A stretch of DNA of 60,688 nt from CAZSMC01 sp964607755 (GCA_964607755.1 CAZSMC010000026.1:1-60688); one strand, 5' to 3'; counted from the stretch's first letter, positions 16,596 through 25,578 are shown. The notes: generated from the sequence alone by a model not told the origin. Numbers and translations: made by a program.

Positions 16596-18173
16596 ATGGT
16601 TATAAAAATAAACGCCAAATGGATCGTTCGCCTGGTATTATCAGGCTTGGCCGCACTGGTGTTAGCCTGCGGCTCTCCTTCTATACCGCCTACGAATACA
16701 ACACCGGTCAAACATCGCCCGCACATTGATCCGGATTATAGTGGCGTCACCATTCCGGCGAATATTGCTCCGCTCAATTTTATGATCGAAGAAGAAGGGA
16801 CGCATTATCTAGTAAAAATATCCGGTGCGGCTGGAAAGGATATTATAGTCAACAGCCATGACGGCGCTGTGAAAATCCCGATGAAGAAATGGAAGTCCTT
16901 TCTGTCAGCAAACCGGGGCAAGGATTTTGATATTGAGATTTACATTAAAAAGGGGAATGACACCTGGCTGGAATATCAACCGATTACAAACACCATCACC
17001 CGCGAAGACATCGATCCTTATCTTGCTTATCGTATCATTGATCCGGGGTTCAAGTACTGGAATGAGATGGGCATCTATCAGCGAAACCTGGAAACTTATG
17101 ACCAGAACCCCATTGTTATCAATCGTCTGTCCGATGGTAACTGCATGAATTGCCACCACTTTGCCAATAACAATCCGCAAACCATGATATTCCACATGCG
17201 CGGCGGCAAAGCGTCCGGCACTTATATTTCTCAGGACGGTACGTTCACCAAAGTCAGTTTGAAAACAGATTTTAGCCGGAGCGGAGCTTATCCGTCGTGG
17301 CACCCGAGCGGCAAGATGCTGGCGTTTTCTGTCAACGATTTAACCATGTTTTATCATTCCATCGGTGAATGCCGCGACGTCCTGGACCGCAATTCAGATG
17401 TGTTTATTTATCATGTCGATAAAAACATGGTTTCGGCATCACCAAAGATAGCAGATGAAAAATTGATGGAAAGCTGGCCCAGTTGGTCGCCAGATGGTAA
17501 ACACCTGTATTTTTGCCGGGCTAATGCTTTAAGAGAATATATCTCAGATAACGGTGAACAATTGAAATTCGATGAAATTAAATACGATCTGATGCGAGTA
17601 GAATATGACTACCAATCGGATTCCTGGGGCAGGCTCGAAAAAATGGTCGATGTCAGGGAACTCGATAAAAGTGTGATCATTCCGCGGGTTTCACCAGACG
17701 GCAAATATGTCCTGTTTTGCGTATCAGACTATGGCAGTTTTCCGATTTATCATAAAAGCAGTGAACTTTATTTTCTTGATACAAAAACCGGCGAGTACTG
17801 GCCTCTGCCAATTAACAGCCGGGAGATGGACAGCTTTCACTCCTGGTCCAGCACTAGCCGCTGGTTCGTTTTTAGTAGCAAGCGTCGCGACGGCCTTTTT
17901 GCGCGCCCGTATTTCAGCTATCTGGATGAAAATGGTCAGCCCCACAAACCATTTATTTTACCGCAAAAAGATCCGGCATTTTACAAAACATATTTAAAAA
18001 CTTTTAATGTACCGGAAATGATCAAAGGACCTGTAAAAACGCGTGCCCAGAAAATCATCCGCATTGCCTACGATAATGAAAATATTCGCAACGCCCGACT
18101 GGACCCAAAGGTCGAACCGCGACAACAAGAAGCAGAAGGAGAATCTCTCTACGAATCGAAACCGCAGAACTGA
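16596..18173 (+). CDS. Exported beta-propeller lipoprotein with one CxxCH heme motif, copy 2
   Basis: A 525-residue lipoprotein with a clear lipobox (LVLAC, C25). The N-terminal domain (NTTPVKHRPHIDPDYS, then NIAPLNFMIEE) parallels copy 1 closely. The heme site is CMNCH at 183-187, followed by FANNNPQTMIFHMRGG. The propeller repeats are SWHPSGKMLAFS, WSPDGKHLYFCRA, VSPDGKYVLFC and WSSTSRWFVFSSKR. The conserved tail has QKDPAFYKTYLKTFNVPE. The heme motif, its flanking residues and the propeller order are all conserved between the two copies, which argues for a selected heme function. Partner of the DUF6057 protein just upstream; a Rid protein starts 20 bases downstream. Confidence 0.85.
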   Translation: MVIKINAKWIVRLVLSGLAALVLACGSPSIPPTNTTPVKHRPHIDPDYSGVTIPANIAPLNFMIEEEGTHYLVKISGAAGKDIIVNSHDGAVKIPMKKWKSFLSANRGKDFDIEIYIKKGNDTWLEYQPITNTITREDIDPYLAYRIIDPGFKYWNEMGIYQRNLETYDQNPIVINRLSDGNCMNCHHFANNNPQTMIFHMRGGKASGTYISQDGTFTKVSLKTDFSRSGAYPSWHPSGKMLAFSVNDLTMFYHSIGECRDVLDRNSDVFIYHVDKNMVSASPKIADEKLMESWPSWSPDGKHLYFCRANALREYISDNGEQLKFDEIKYDLMRVEYDYQSDSWGRLEKMVDVRELDKSVIIPRVSPDGKYVLFCVSDYGSFPIYHKSSELYFLDTKTGEYWPLPINSREMDSFHSWSSTSRWFVFSSKRRDGLFARPYFSYLDENGQPHKPFILPQKDPAFYKTYLKTFNVPEMIKGPVKTRAQKIIRIAYDNENIRNARLDPKVEPRQQEAEGESLYESKPQN

Positions 18174-18193
18174 TTTTTGAAACCGAGGATTCT

Positions 18194-19378
18194 ATGGAAA
18201 AACGACACGTCGAGCATTTTGATAGTTACACACTTTTCTCGTTAACGCCCTGTCCTGACCATCTTTTTATTACCGCTTCGGTTCAGGAAAAACATAAAGA
18301 TATTACCCGTTTAACACACGACATTTATAACAACATCCTTCCCCTCCTGGAATCGATGGATATGGGAATTGTTCTGGAACGCGTTTTCGGCAGTCTGGAT
18401 GTTGAATCTGACTTTAGAAACGGCCGTCTTTCTGCATTGCGCGAGGCAGGTTGGGATACTGATTCACCATACACATTTATCGAGGGACAACCTTGTTTTG
18501 GTACAGGACTGGCAGGTGTCCAGATACGGGCTATAAGACCATCCAGGGAGCGGGAAAAAATCAAGCCAATAAAAAATGGCGATCAAACTGTAGGCCGCAC
18601 CTGGCGGCGCAACGGTGCTACTTTTATGATGTTGCAGAACATTCAGGGCAACGGCGCTGCCAAAAACCGCTATGAACAAACCTGCCAGATGTTCGATCAT
18701 GTTCAAAATATTTTAAACCAGCACGGAGCCGGATTTAAAAATGTGTTGCGCACATGGATATATCTGGATAATATTCTCGACTGGTACGATGTCTTTAACA
18801 AATCGCGCAATACCAAATTTACCGAATTCGGCCTTTTAGGTGCATCTGAAAGTCAAAAAAATGAAGCCGAGCGTATCTATTTGCCAGCCAGCACCGGGAT
18901 TCGCGGACAAAATCCCGCCGGCACCAGCGGTGCTATGGACGTTTTTGTCGCCATTCCCAACGATTCTTCCACCGTGCATGTCGAACACACAGCGGGTGTG
19001 CAGCAAAGGTCACCGTACCGATACGGCTCTGCTTTTTCCCGGGCCATGACCCTGCGCGAACACGATTCCAAACATATCCTGTTATCCGGCACCGCATCGA
19101 TCAACGAGCAGGGTAAAACAGTTTTTATTGATAACCCTGCCGGACAAATTGAGAAAACGTTCTCTGTCGTCGAAGCTCTTATTTCTGACGAAGACGCTTC
19201 TCTCGAGGATATTTGTGAAGCTACGGTCTTTTTTAAAAATCCCCAGGATTACGACCACTATCAAAAATACGTCAAGGAAAAAGGGTTAGCTGATCTGCCT
19301 GCCGTTTACGTAATTGCCGATGTGTGCCGGGACAATTTACTCTTTGAAATCGACGCCGCTATCTCGTTTGAAATTTAA
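18194..19378 (+). CDS. Rid (YjgF/YER057c/UK114) family protein, two-domain
   Basis: A 394-residue cytosolic protein. The region at about 130-280 (RRNGATFMMLQNIQG, then NVLRTWIYLDNILDWY) and the region at about 280-390 (HILLSGTASINEQGK, then ICEATVFFKNPQDY) look like two YjgF-type folds; an N-terminal extension of about 125 residues precedes them. Classic Rid proteins remove reactive enamine/imine intermediates formed by PLP enzymes, using an arginine near residue 105 of the single domain; I cannot assign that arginine with certainty here. It lies 20 bases after the second propeller cytochrome with GAGG before the ATG, so it is the last gene of that operon. A link between a cytosolic Rid protein and periplasmic cytochromes is unexplained. 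Confidence 0.8.
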   Translation: MEKRHVEHFDSYTLFSLTPCPDHLFITASVQEKHKDITRLTHDIYNNILPLLESMDMGIVLERVFGSLDVESDFRNGRLSALREAGWDTDSPYTFIEGQPCFGTGLAGVQIRAIRPSREREKIKPIKNGDQTVGRTWRRNGATFMMLQNIQGNGAAKNRYEQTCQMFDHVQNILNQHGAGFKNVLRTWIYLDNILDWYDVFNKSRNTKFTEFGLLGASESQKNEAERIYLPASTGIRGQNPAGTSGAMDVFVAIPNDSSTVHVEHTAGVQQRSPYRYGSAFSRAMTLREHDSKHILLSGTASINEQGKTVFIDNPAGQIEKTFSVVEALISDEDASLEDICEATVFFKNPQDYDHYQKYVKEKGLADLPAVYVIADVCRDNLLFEIDAAISFEI

Positions 19379-19404
19379 TAAACAATGATGGCAAAATTAT
19401 ATTT

Positions 19405-19944
19405 TCAGACTGGCTCTATTTTATTTTTAAATCGCTTGTATACAAAAGCCGTAATTAAAGATTTAAAGATCATTGACGGGATAAAAACAATTGCGCCATA
19501 TAAAATGATTTCTGTAAATTTTATGCTCTTCCCCTGAACCAGAATGAGATTCCCGGCCATCCACGCGCTTCCTATCAACAATAAAACAACTTGCCCGGTC
19601 ACAGCAGCATAAAAGCAAGCTGCAAACGAGTGTCGTCCTTTCAGAATGACTGAAATGAGAAAAGCAGTCAGTGGCAGGGCAATCAAATAACCGAACGTAG
19701 GCTGCAGCACATATCCAACTCCTCCGCCATGCGCAAAAATAGGCAGTCCGATAATGCCAAGGAGCAAATAAACCACCTGACTCAACACAGCCCACCGTGT
19801 TGGCAGCAAGGCAGCAGCCATGACGGTGAAAAGCGTTTGCAACGTAAACGGAGCCAGAACAAACGGAATTTTGATAAATGCCCCGATTGCTGTAAGTGCA
19901 GTAAAAAAGGCAGAGTAGGTCAAATATCTGGTTTGTCTTTGCAT
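19405..19944 (-). CDS. bioY: Biotin transporter BioY
   Basis: A 179-residue protein with six hydrophobic helices, the normal size of BioY, the substrate-binding S component of ECF biotin transporters. Conserved features seen are PFTLQTLFTVMAAALL near residues 32-47 and GIIGLPIFAHGGGVGYVLQPTFGY read in two parts around 63-86. No ECF ATPase or EcfT gene is next to it, so it would use a shared energising module or act alone. It is convergent with the Rid gene. A palindromic repeat (19984-20132) sits in its upstream region. I saw no BirA-type operator. Confidence 0.92.
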   Translation of the reverse strand: MQRQTRYLTYSAFFTALTAIGAFIKIPFVLAPFTLQTLFTVMAAALLPTRWAVLSQVVYLLLGIIGLPIFAHGGGVGYVLQPTFGYLIALPLTAFLISVILKGRHSFAACFYAAVTGQVVLLLIGSAWMAGNLILVQGKSIKFTEIILYGAIVFIPSMIFKSLITAFVYKRFKNKIEPV

Positions 19945-19983
19945 GCTAACAAGATATTAAATTCCGGGATAAATAAAAAGGAA

Positions 19984-20132
19984 ATACCTCAGTTTCAATT
20001 CCAACAATGGGTCACAAAACTTGTGAATAACACATTATAATTTCCAAATTTATAGAATGATACAATATTGATGCAGAAAAGATTTGTGACCCATTGTTTT
20101 AGCTTAGATAGAGCATATCAACCGATAACTGA
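19984..20132 (-). repeat. About 150-bp palindromic dispersed repeat, copy 1
   Basis: On the minus strand this stretch matches 43610-43759 nearly throughout, including an almost unbroken block of about 30 bases (GCATCAATATTGTATCATTC and beyond). Its ends are short inverted repeats (CTCAGTT), and inside lies a longer pair, ACAATGGGTCACAAA and TTTGTGACCCATTGT, here perfectly complementary. It has no reading frame. Size and nested inverted repeats suit a MITE or another non-autonomous mobile element. It fills the divergent promoter region between bioY and the patatin gene. Confidence 0.75.
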
Positions 20133-20201
20133 TCTTTTACATAAAAAGCTACTTTAATCTTGACTTTCCGGCCTTGCATGTCTAAATTTTGTGTTTAATT
20201 T

Positions 20202-22853
20202 TTGAGCAGACAAAAGAGCGTTATTTTGAGAAAACTCTTGATACATCTTTTCATTATCATCTCATTTCTTTCAATATCGAACGGATTTGCCAGGACAATC
20301 ACTTCTTTTCATTTGAATTTTGCGGATACTGTCAAACCCCCGAACTCTTTGCTTTCCTATAGAAAACTGGCGCGCCCCAAAATCGGACTTGCTTTGAGCG
20401 GAGGCGGGGTTCGCGGAATTACCCAAATAGGCGTTCTCGATGCACTTGAAGATCATGACATTCCTGTCGATTTGATAGCCGGTTCCAGTATTGGCGCGGC
20501 TGTGGGAGCTTTATATGCTGCGGGCTACTCTCCGGAAGAAATGATGCAGATCGTCCGGACAGTAGATTGGAACACCTTGCTCCGTGACGAACCGGAGCGG
20601 TCTTCCCTCTTTCTCGGCGAAAAACAGGAACGTGGCCGTGCTCTGTTTCAGGTCCGGCTGGATGATCTTAAACCCGTTATGCCGGAAGCATATACCGCCG
20701 GACAAAAACTTACCCAACTGTTCACCGACCTGACGTTGAATGCGCTTTATCATGCTTCTGATTTTGACGATTTGAAAATTCCGCTCGTCATTATTGCCTC
20801 GGACCTCTTGACAGGACAAAAAGTCATTCTAGATCACGGCGATCTGGCAATGGCTATTCGATCGTCCATAGCCATTCCGCTGCTCTTCTCACCTGTTGAA
20901 AGCGACTCTGCTATGCTGCTGGATGGCGGTATTTGCCGGAACATACCAGTGACCGAAGCACAGCAAGCCGGGGCTGATGTAGTGCTTGCTGTTAATTCCA
21001 CATCACCGCTGCGCCAACGAAAAAACATCCAGGCACCATGGGAAGTCGCTGACCAGGTGACGACGATTATGCAACAAGATAACAATGCCGGACAGTTAAA
21101 AGCCGCCGATGTTGTCATTGATTTCAGCGATTTAAAAATCATTTCCACTGATTATGCCGCTATTGACAGCCTGTACCATGAAGGCCGGCGCCGGGCTTTG
21201 AACAGGATTAATAAGATTAAAAGTCTGTTGGCACAATCACCACACTATAAAGATTACCGTTCCTTCTCTGTAAGACAAGTCGTGGTGAACGGCTTTGACG
21301 ATTCCCTGTTCGCTAAAATCAAACAGCCAGGCCAATATTCCACTCGGGATATTTATGATATGATGACCGATCTTTACAAAACCGGCCTGTTCCGGGATAT
21401 CCATTGTACGCTCCAGGCTACAAAAAGTGATACAGTGCTGGTCTACCATGTGGCACCATTTCCCCGGTTGCGCGACGTTCAGTTTACCGGAAATACTCAC
21501 ATCCCGGACGAGCAGCTTCGCCAACCTTTTCTCCCGCTCATTGACGGTCCGTTAAATGTTAAAAAATCCACCAAAGCCCTGGAGAATATGTTGCGAATTT
21601 ACCGGCAACGCGGTTATTCGCTGGCGGAAATTCAGGACATTCATTTTTCAGAAAAAACAGGATGCGCTGAAATCATTATCGCTGAAGGAAAGTTGAATAA
21701 CATAACCTTTCAGGGAAATGAAAACACCAAAAGATTCATAATCTCCCGCGAGTTTACACTAAAACCCGGGGATATTTTTCAACGGGAAAAGGCAAAAGAA
21801 GGCATTGAAAATATTTACGCTACCGGACTTTTTAACGTCGTTACTATGGGATGGCGTAAACAGCAGGATTCCTACAAGTTGAGCATTAATCTCATCGAGA
21901 CGCCACCGCAGGTGATTCGATTCGGACTGCGGCATGATAACGAGAGATTAACACGCGCATTTCTGGAATTTTCGGATGAAAATTTTTACGGCATGGGTAA
22001 TGATTTGACCGCTCATATTCAGTACGGTATGCGCGATTTCAAATCGTTTCTCAACTTTCGCGCCGACCGGATTTTTCGCACCTATTTAACAAGTCATTTA
22101 AATGTCCATCACAACATAACCGATCATTATGCCTATGAAAACCTGGAAAAAGTGGGCGAATACAAACGGATTTCTACCGGTATGCGTTTACAACTGGGCC
22201 AGCAAATTGCCCGTTTCGGTACCTTGTTTGGTCACTTGCGTTTCGAGGAAATCGACATTGACAGCCTGAGCGGTACAGGATACGACCGCGGCAGCCTTAG
22301 CATTAACACGATCGGTCTGAGAACTGTTATTGATACGCGGGACAGGAGGCCTTTTCCGCGGTCCGGTAAATATCACGTTTTTTTCTATGAAGTCTCATCC
22401 GGGCTGGTTTTGGGCGCTGACAAATCTTTTTTCAAGGTGATGAACCGGTTATCAACTTTTACCACCCTGGGCAAACGGCACACTTTCTGTCCCAAATTGG
22501 TGTGGGGCGCTTCTGATATGACTACACCGTATTCCGAGCAATTCCGCCTGGGCGGTTTTGACTCCTTTTTCGGCTTGCGGGAAGGTCAGTTATGGGGCCG
22601 CAACATGCTGCTGTTGAGTCTCTCTTACCGGTTATGGCTTCCCGATCTGTGGATACTTGACACGTATTTATCTTTACGTTATGACCTGGGTGCTACCTGG
22701 ATGAAAGTTGAGCACATTACCACAGACGACTTTCTCAGCGGCTACGGAGGTGCCCTTTCCATAAAGACACCATTCGGTCCGTTTGCTATAGGTTACGGAT
22801 TTACCGACCGCGGGCAACAGGCGTTCTATCTTTCCATGGGCTATGAATTTTAA
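20202..22853 (+). CDS. Patatin-like phospholipase fused to POTRA and Omp85-type barrel (type Vd-like)
   Basis: An 883-residue protein with a signal sequence (about residues 10-30), a patatin domain with the oxyanion GGGVRG (66-71), nucleophile GSSIG with S96 and catalytic aspartate in DGG (D241), then POTRA-like repeats (about 360-540, e.g. FQGNENTKRFIISREF) and a C-terminal outer-membrane barrel of the BamA/TamA kind ending in SMGYEF. This is the layout of type Vd patatin autotransporters such as PlpD. It would expose or release a lipase across the outer membrane. The start is uncertain: TTG 20202 or TTG 20226, neither with a good ribosome site. It is convergent with the minus operon, 22 bases away. 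Confidence 0.9.
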   Translation: MSRQKSVILRKLLIHLFIIISFLSISNGFARTITSFHLNFADTVKPPNSLLSYRKLARPKIGLALSGGGVRGITQIGVLDALEDHDIPVDLIAGSSIGAAVGALYAAGYSPEEMMQIVRTVDWNTLLRDEPERSSLFLGEKQERGRALFQVRLDDLKPVMPEAYTAGQKLTQLFTDLTLNALYHASDFDDLKIPLVIIASDLLTGQKVILDHGDLAMAIRSSIAIPLLFSPVESDSAMLLDGGICRNIPVTEAQQAGADVVLAVNSTSPLRQRKNIQAPWEVADQVTTIMQQDNNAGQLKAADVVIDFSDLKIISTDYAAIDSLYHEGRRRALNRINKIKSLLAQSPHYKDYRSFSVRQVVVNGFDDSLFAKIKQPGQYSTRDIYDMMTDLYKTGLFRDIHCTLQATKSDTVLVYHVAPFPRLRDVQFTGNTHIPDEQLRQPFLPLIDGPLNVKKSTKALENMLRIYRQRGYSLAEIQDIHFSEKTGCAEIIIAEGKLNNITFQGNENTKRFIISREFTLKPGDIFQREKAKEGIENIYATGLFNVVTMGWRKQQDSYKLSINLIETPPQVIRFGLRHDNERLTRAFLEFSDENFYGMGNDLTAHIQYGMRDFKSFLNFRADRIFRTYLTSHLNVHHNITDHYAYENLEKVGEYKRISTGMRLQLGQQIARFGTLFGHLRFEEIDIDSLSGTGYDRGSLSINTIGLRTVIDTRDRRPFPRSGKYHVFFYEVSSGLVLGADKSFFKVMNRLSTFTTLGKRHTFCPKLVWGASDMTTPYSEQFRLGGFDSFFGLREGQLWGRNMLLLSLSYRLWLPDLWILDTYLSLRYDLGATWMKVEHITTDDFLSGYGGALSIKTPFGPFAIGYGFTDRGQQAFYLSMGYEF

Positions 22854-22875
22854 TCGTTCACCAGCCAATAAATTA

Positions 22876-23502
22876 TTATTTGAAAAAATAATGCAGTCCG
22901 GCTTGTGGAATGTACATGTAAACATCTCCCTGGTTCGAGATGCTCAACGGCCACTCGAAAGCAAATCGAATATTGTCAGTTATCTTGAGTTCAAGCCCAA
23001 GACCGATCCCGCCGAACAGGGTCTGATCGAATTCACTTTCTTTAGAACTGGTGCCAGTGGGCATATAAGAATAAGTCTCTTCATTTTTTATCTTGTACTG
23101 ATACTCCTGTACCTTGTACGTTTCATGCGAAAAAAAGGAACTGATCCCTGCCAAAAGATAGAATCGAGACCTGTCTGATTTGTGTAAAATCTTAAAAAGG
23201 GTCAATCCAGCGCTTCCGTCAGTCTCTCTTTCTATCGAACGTTCCTCCATGACTATTTCTGGCGGAATCCAGACATCCCGGTCATAGGATCGCGTATAAC
23301 CTGGTGACATTTCAGTATCATTTGTGTACGAGATAAACCCGGCTGTAATTTGAAAGCCAAAAGACTCTCTCATCTGGCGATAGGAAAAGCCAATGCCGGA
23401 AATTTGACCGGCAGCAAAACCCAAACCGTGCTGCAATTCACACGGGAATACCTGCGACGCTGACAGCAATAAAACGGTTGCTAACAGAACAAAGTGTTTC
23501 AT
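22876..23502 (-). CDS. Predicted outer-membrane beta-barrel protein
   Basis: A 208-residue protein with a signal peptide (cleavage near residue 20) and alternating beta strands rich in aromatic girdle residues, ending in GLHYFFK. Glycine-rich turn regions such as LFGGIGLGLELKI and RFYLLAGISSFF are typical of small eight-stranded barrels of the outer-membrane-protein beta-barrel group. No catalytic motif is visible. It is the last gene of a four-gene minus operon with the SUMF-like, oxidoreductase and DUF1080 genes, 43 bases after the SUMF gene. It may be an entry pore, but that is inference. Confidence 0.6.
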   Translation of the reverse strand: MKHFVLLATVLLLSASQVFPCELQHGLGFAAGQISGIGFSYRQMRESFGFQITAGFISYTNDTEMSPGYTRSYDRDVWIPPEIVMEERSIERETDGSAGLTLFKILHKSDRSRFYLLAGISSFFSHETYKVQEYQYKIKNEETYSYMPTGTSSKESEFDQTLFGGIGLGLELKITDNIRFAFEWPLSISNQGDVYMYIPQAGLHYFFK

Positions 23503-23545
23503 ATCAGCCTCTCTATTTGTGCATTTTGAAATGCATATAATTAAG

Positions 23546-24307
23546 TTAATCCTCTGAGTTAATTTCCATCACCACACGAAAGCCGGTATCTGTAAATTTG
23601 TGAGTGGCGCGGGCGCTGTGACGGGCGGCGCACCGGCATCCGATCGGAAACGTATCCCAGCCGCCGCCGCGAATGACCCGGCGCACGCCTTCCTCCGGAC
23701 CGGTGGGATCGGTCTGTGGCTCAACCGTCACATCGGACTGGTAAAAATCTGCGCACCACTCGGCAACGTTTCCGGACATGTCGAAAAGTCCCCAGACATT
23801 AGGTGGCTTTTGGGCAACAGGATGCGTTTTGCCACCGCTGTTTTTGGCGTGCCAGGCCACACTGTCAGCCGATTGGCAGCCGCTGAAGGCGCACTCTTTT
23901 CCGGCTGTGCAGGCATATTCCCATTCCGCTTCCGTGGGCAAGCGATAAGTTCGATTCTCTTTTTCGGATAACTTTTCACAAAAAGCAACGGCATCGCGCC
24001 AGGAAACTTTTTCAACCGGATGATGTTCGCCCTTGAACTGACTGCGATTCCGCTCCATCACTGCTTCCCACTGCGCCTGGGTGACTTCCGTGGAGCTGAT
24101 CCGAAACGATTTTGTTAACATGACTTTACGGAGTTGCTCATCCTGTTGATGACCTTTTTCGTCGTAGGGACTGCCCATTTCAAACGAACCAGCCGGTATA
24201 TACACCATATCCATTCCTATAGAATTCTCCAATACATCACCCGGTTTCTGCGCATGCAGCAGGCAAAAAACTGACAATACCACCAGCCATATCATTGTAA
24301 ATTTCAT
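23546..24307 (-). CDS. SUMF/FGE-sulfatase family exported protein
   Basis: I place the start at the ATG at 24307, which has GAGG six bases upstream and gives a clean signal peptide (FTMIWLVVLSVFCLLHAQ); a GTG at 24319 is the longer alternative. The mature part is a formylglycine-generating-enzyme fold: IGMDMVYIPAGSFEMGSP, TEVTQAQW, HPVEKVSWRDAVAFCEKLS, YRLPTEAEWEYA, GNVAEW and RVIRGGGWD. The region where true FGE has its copper-binding CxxxxC pair reads GCRCAARHS, so formylglycine formation is doubtful and no sulfatase gene is near. It may act as another SUMF-type enzyme or binding module. Third gene of the minus operon. Confidence 0.85.
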   Translation of the reverse strand: MKFTMIWLVVLSVFCLLHAQKPGDVLENSIGMDMVYIPAGSFEMGSPYDEKGHQQDEQLRKVMLTKSFRISSTEVTQAQWEAVMERNRSQFKGEHHPVEKVSWRDAVAFCEKLSEKENRTYRLPTEAEWEYACTAGKECAFSGCQSADSVAWHAKNSGGKTHPVAQKPPNVWGLFDMSGNVAEWCADFYQSDVTVEPQTDPTGPEEGVRRVIRGGGWDTFPIGCRCAARHSARATHKFTDTGFRVVMEINSED

Positions 24308-24331
24308 AACCATCCTCACAAAAAGCCAGAG

Positions 24332-25540
24332 TTATTCTTCCAGGCCCATTAAATCTGCTGTCCACTTTTCATTGGCAGCCATCATTTCATCCCAGGTGAC
24401 CCAGGTTTTTTGATAAGCGGCCATCCGCCCAAGAATCGTGGTCAAGTTGCTGCGCACACTGGGTTCGACTGTGCTGTTTTCATATCGGCCATTGATAACG
24501 TTGTTGTGAAACTCTTTTATATTCCACACTGCGCCACTTTCATACAAATTTTCCACACGTCCGCCTTTATAGGGACGCTCACCCTTAATCCAAACTTCGC
24601 CGAAATAGTCAGTATGCGCGGTTCCGCTTTCACCGTAAACCCGGCAGGTAATATCGTCATAGCCCTGGCCCAGTTGTTTTGAATGAAAAGTGATCAGAAC
24701 GTCATTCGGAAATTCAAAAGTAACGGAAAAATAATCATGGCAATCCCCGTACGCTCTATTCTGACCGGCGCTGCCGGTAGCTCTAACCGGATTGTCATCC
24801 AGAAACCAGACCGCTACATCCAGAGCGTGAATATTTTGTTCTGTAATCACATCACCGGAAAGTGTGCGAAACAATCCCCAGGCTCTGAGTTTGTTCTCTT
24901 TTGAAATGTTGCCGTTGTCAAAATAGTGGTACATTCGATCCCACGTCGGCCCGCAGTGATAAACTGCCTCGCCACAGACCACATGGCCAATCTCACCGTA
25001 CTGGACGCGCTTGACTGCTTCTTGAAAATACTCATGTGTGCGTGTCTGGAAGTCGACAAGATAAACCAGTCCGTTGGTGCGCGCCTCGTTGCCGCTTTGT
25101 TGAACGCTCATGCAGCCAGGCACATCTACTGCAATGGGTTTGGCCAGGTACACGTGCTTTCCGGCTTTAACGGATTCTGCCGCCTGCGCCGGATGGAAAT
25201 AAGGCGGACTGATGATCGCCACGGCATCAACATCCGTTTCAAGTAAGCGTTTATAGCCGTTCAAGCCGGTGAAACGTCGTGCAGGTTCGACTATGAGTTC
25301 ACTGCCAAAATTATCCACCCGCTCCTGAAAGTAATCTGCAGCCGCATGAATCTCATACCCGCCGTGATCGCGAAAAAGTCGTGCGATCCACGTACCTCGT
25401 CCGCCTGTACCAATGACACCCAATTTTATCTTTGAATTTGCCTGAGAGCCGCGCACGAGCCGGCTATCCAAAATGGTAAATGTTGCGGCCGCTGTGCCGG
25501 CACTTTTTAAAAAATCACGTCGATTAAAGTGTTTATCCAT
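24332..25540 (-). CDS. Tat-exported Gfo/Idh/MocA-family oxidoreductase
   Basis: About 402 residues, starting with a twin-arginine signal (NRRDFLKSAGTAAATFTI), then a Rossmann fold with KLGVIGTGGRGTWIARLF for NAD(P) binding, and the family's alpha/beta substrate domain. The usual EKP motif reads AKPIAVDV, so the conserved glutamate is replaced while the lysine is kept. Such exported dehydrogenases oxidise sugars, for example at C3 of glycosides, with tightly held cofactor. The start is the ATG at 25540, with AGGAGGA just before it; GTG 25543 is an alternative. It sits 12 bases from the SUMF gene and 35 from the DUF1080 gene. Confidence 0.9.
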   Translation of the reverse strand: MDKHFNRRDFLKSAGTAAATFTILDSRLVRGSQANSKIKLGVIGTGGRGTWIARLFRDHGGYEIHAAADYFQERVDNFGSELIVEPARRFTGLNGYKRLLETDVDAVAIISPPYFHPAQAAESVKAGKHVYLAKPIAVDVPGCMSVQQSGNEARTNGLVYLVDFQTRTHEYFQEAVKRVQYGEIGHVVCGEAVYHCGPTWDRMYHYFDNGNISKENKLRAWGLFRTLSGDVITEQNIHALDVAVWFLDDNPVRATGSAGQNRAYGDCHDYFSVTFEFPNDVLITFHSKQLGQGYDDITCRVYGESGTAHTDYFGEVWIKGERPYKGGRVENLYESGAVWNIKEFHNNVINGRYENSTVEPSVRSNLTTILGRMAAYQKTWVTWDEMMAANEKWTADLMGLEE

Positions 25541-25578
25541 CACATCCTCCTGTTTTCTGACATGCCCAGCTTTTGTAT

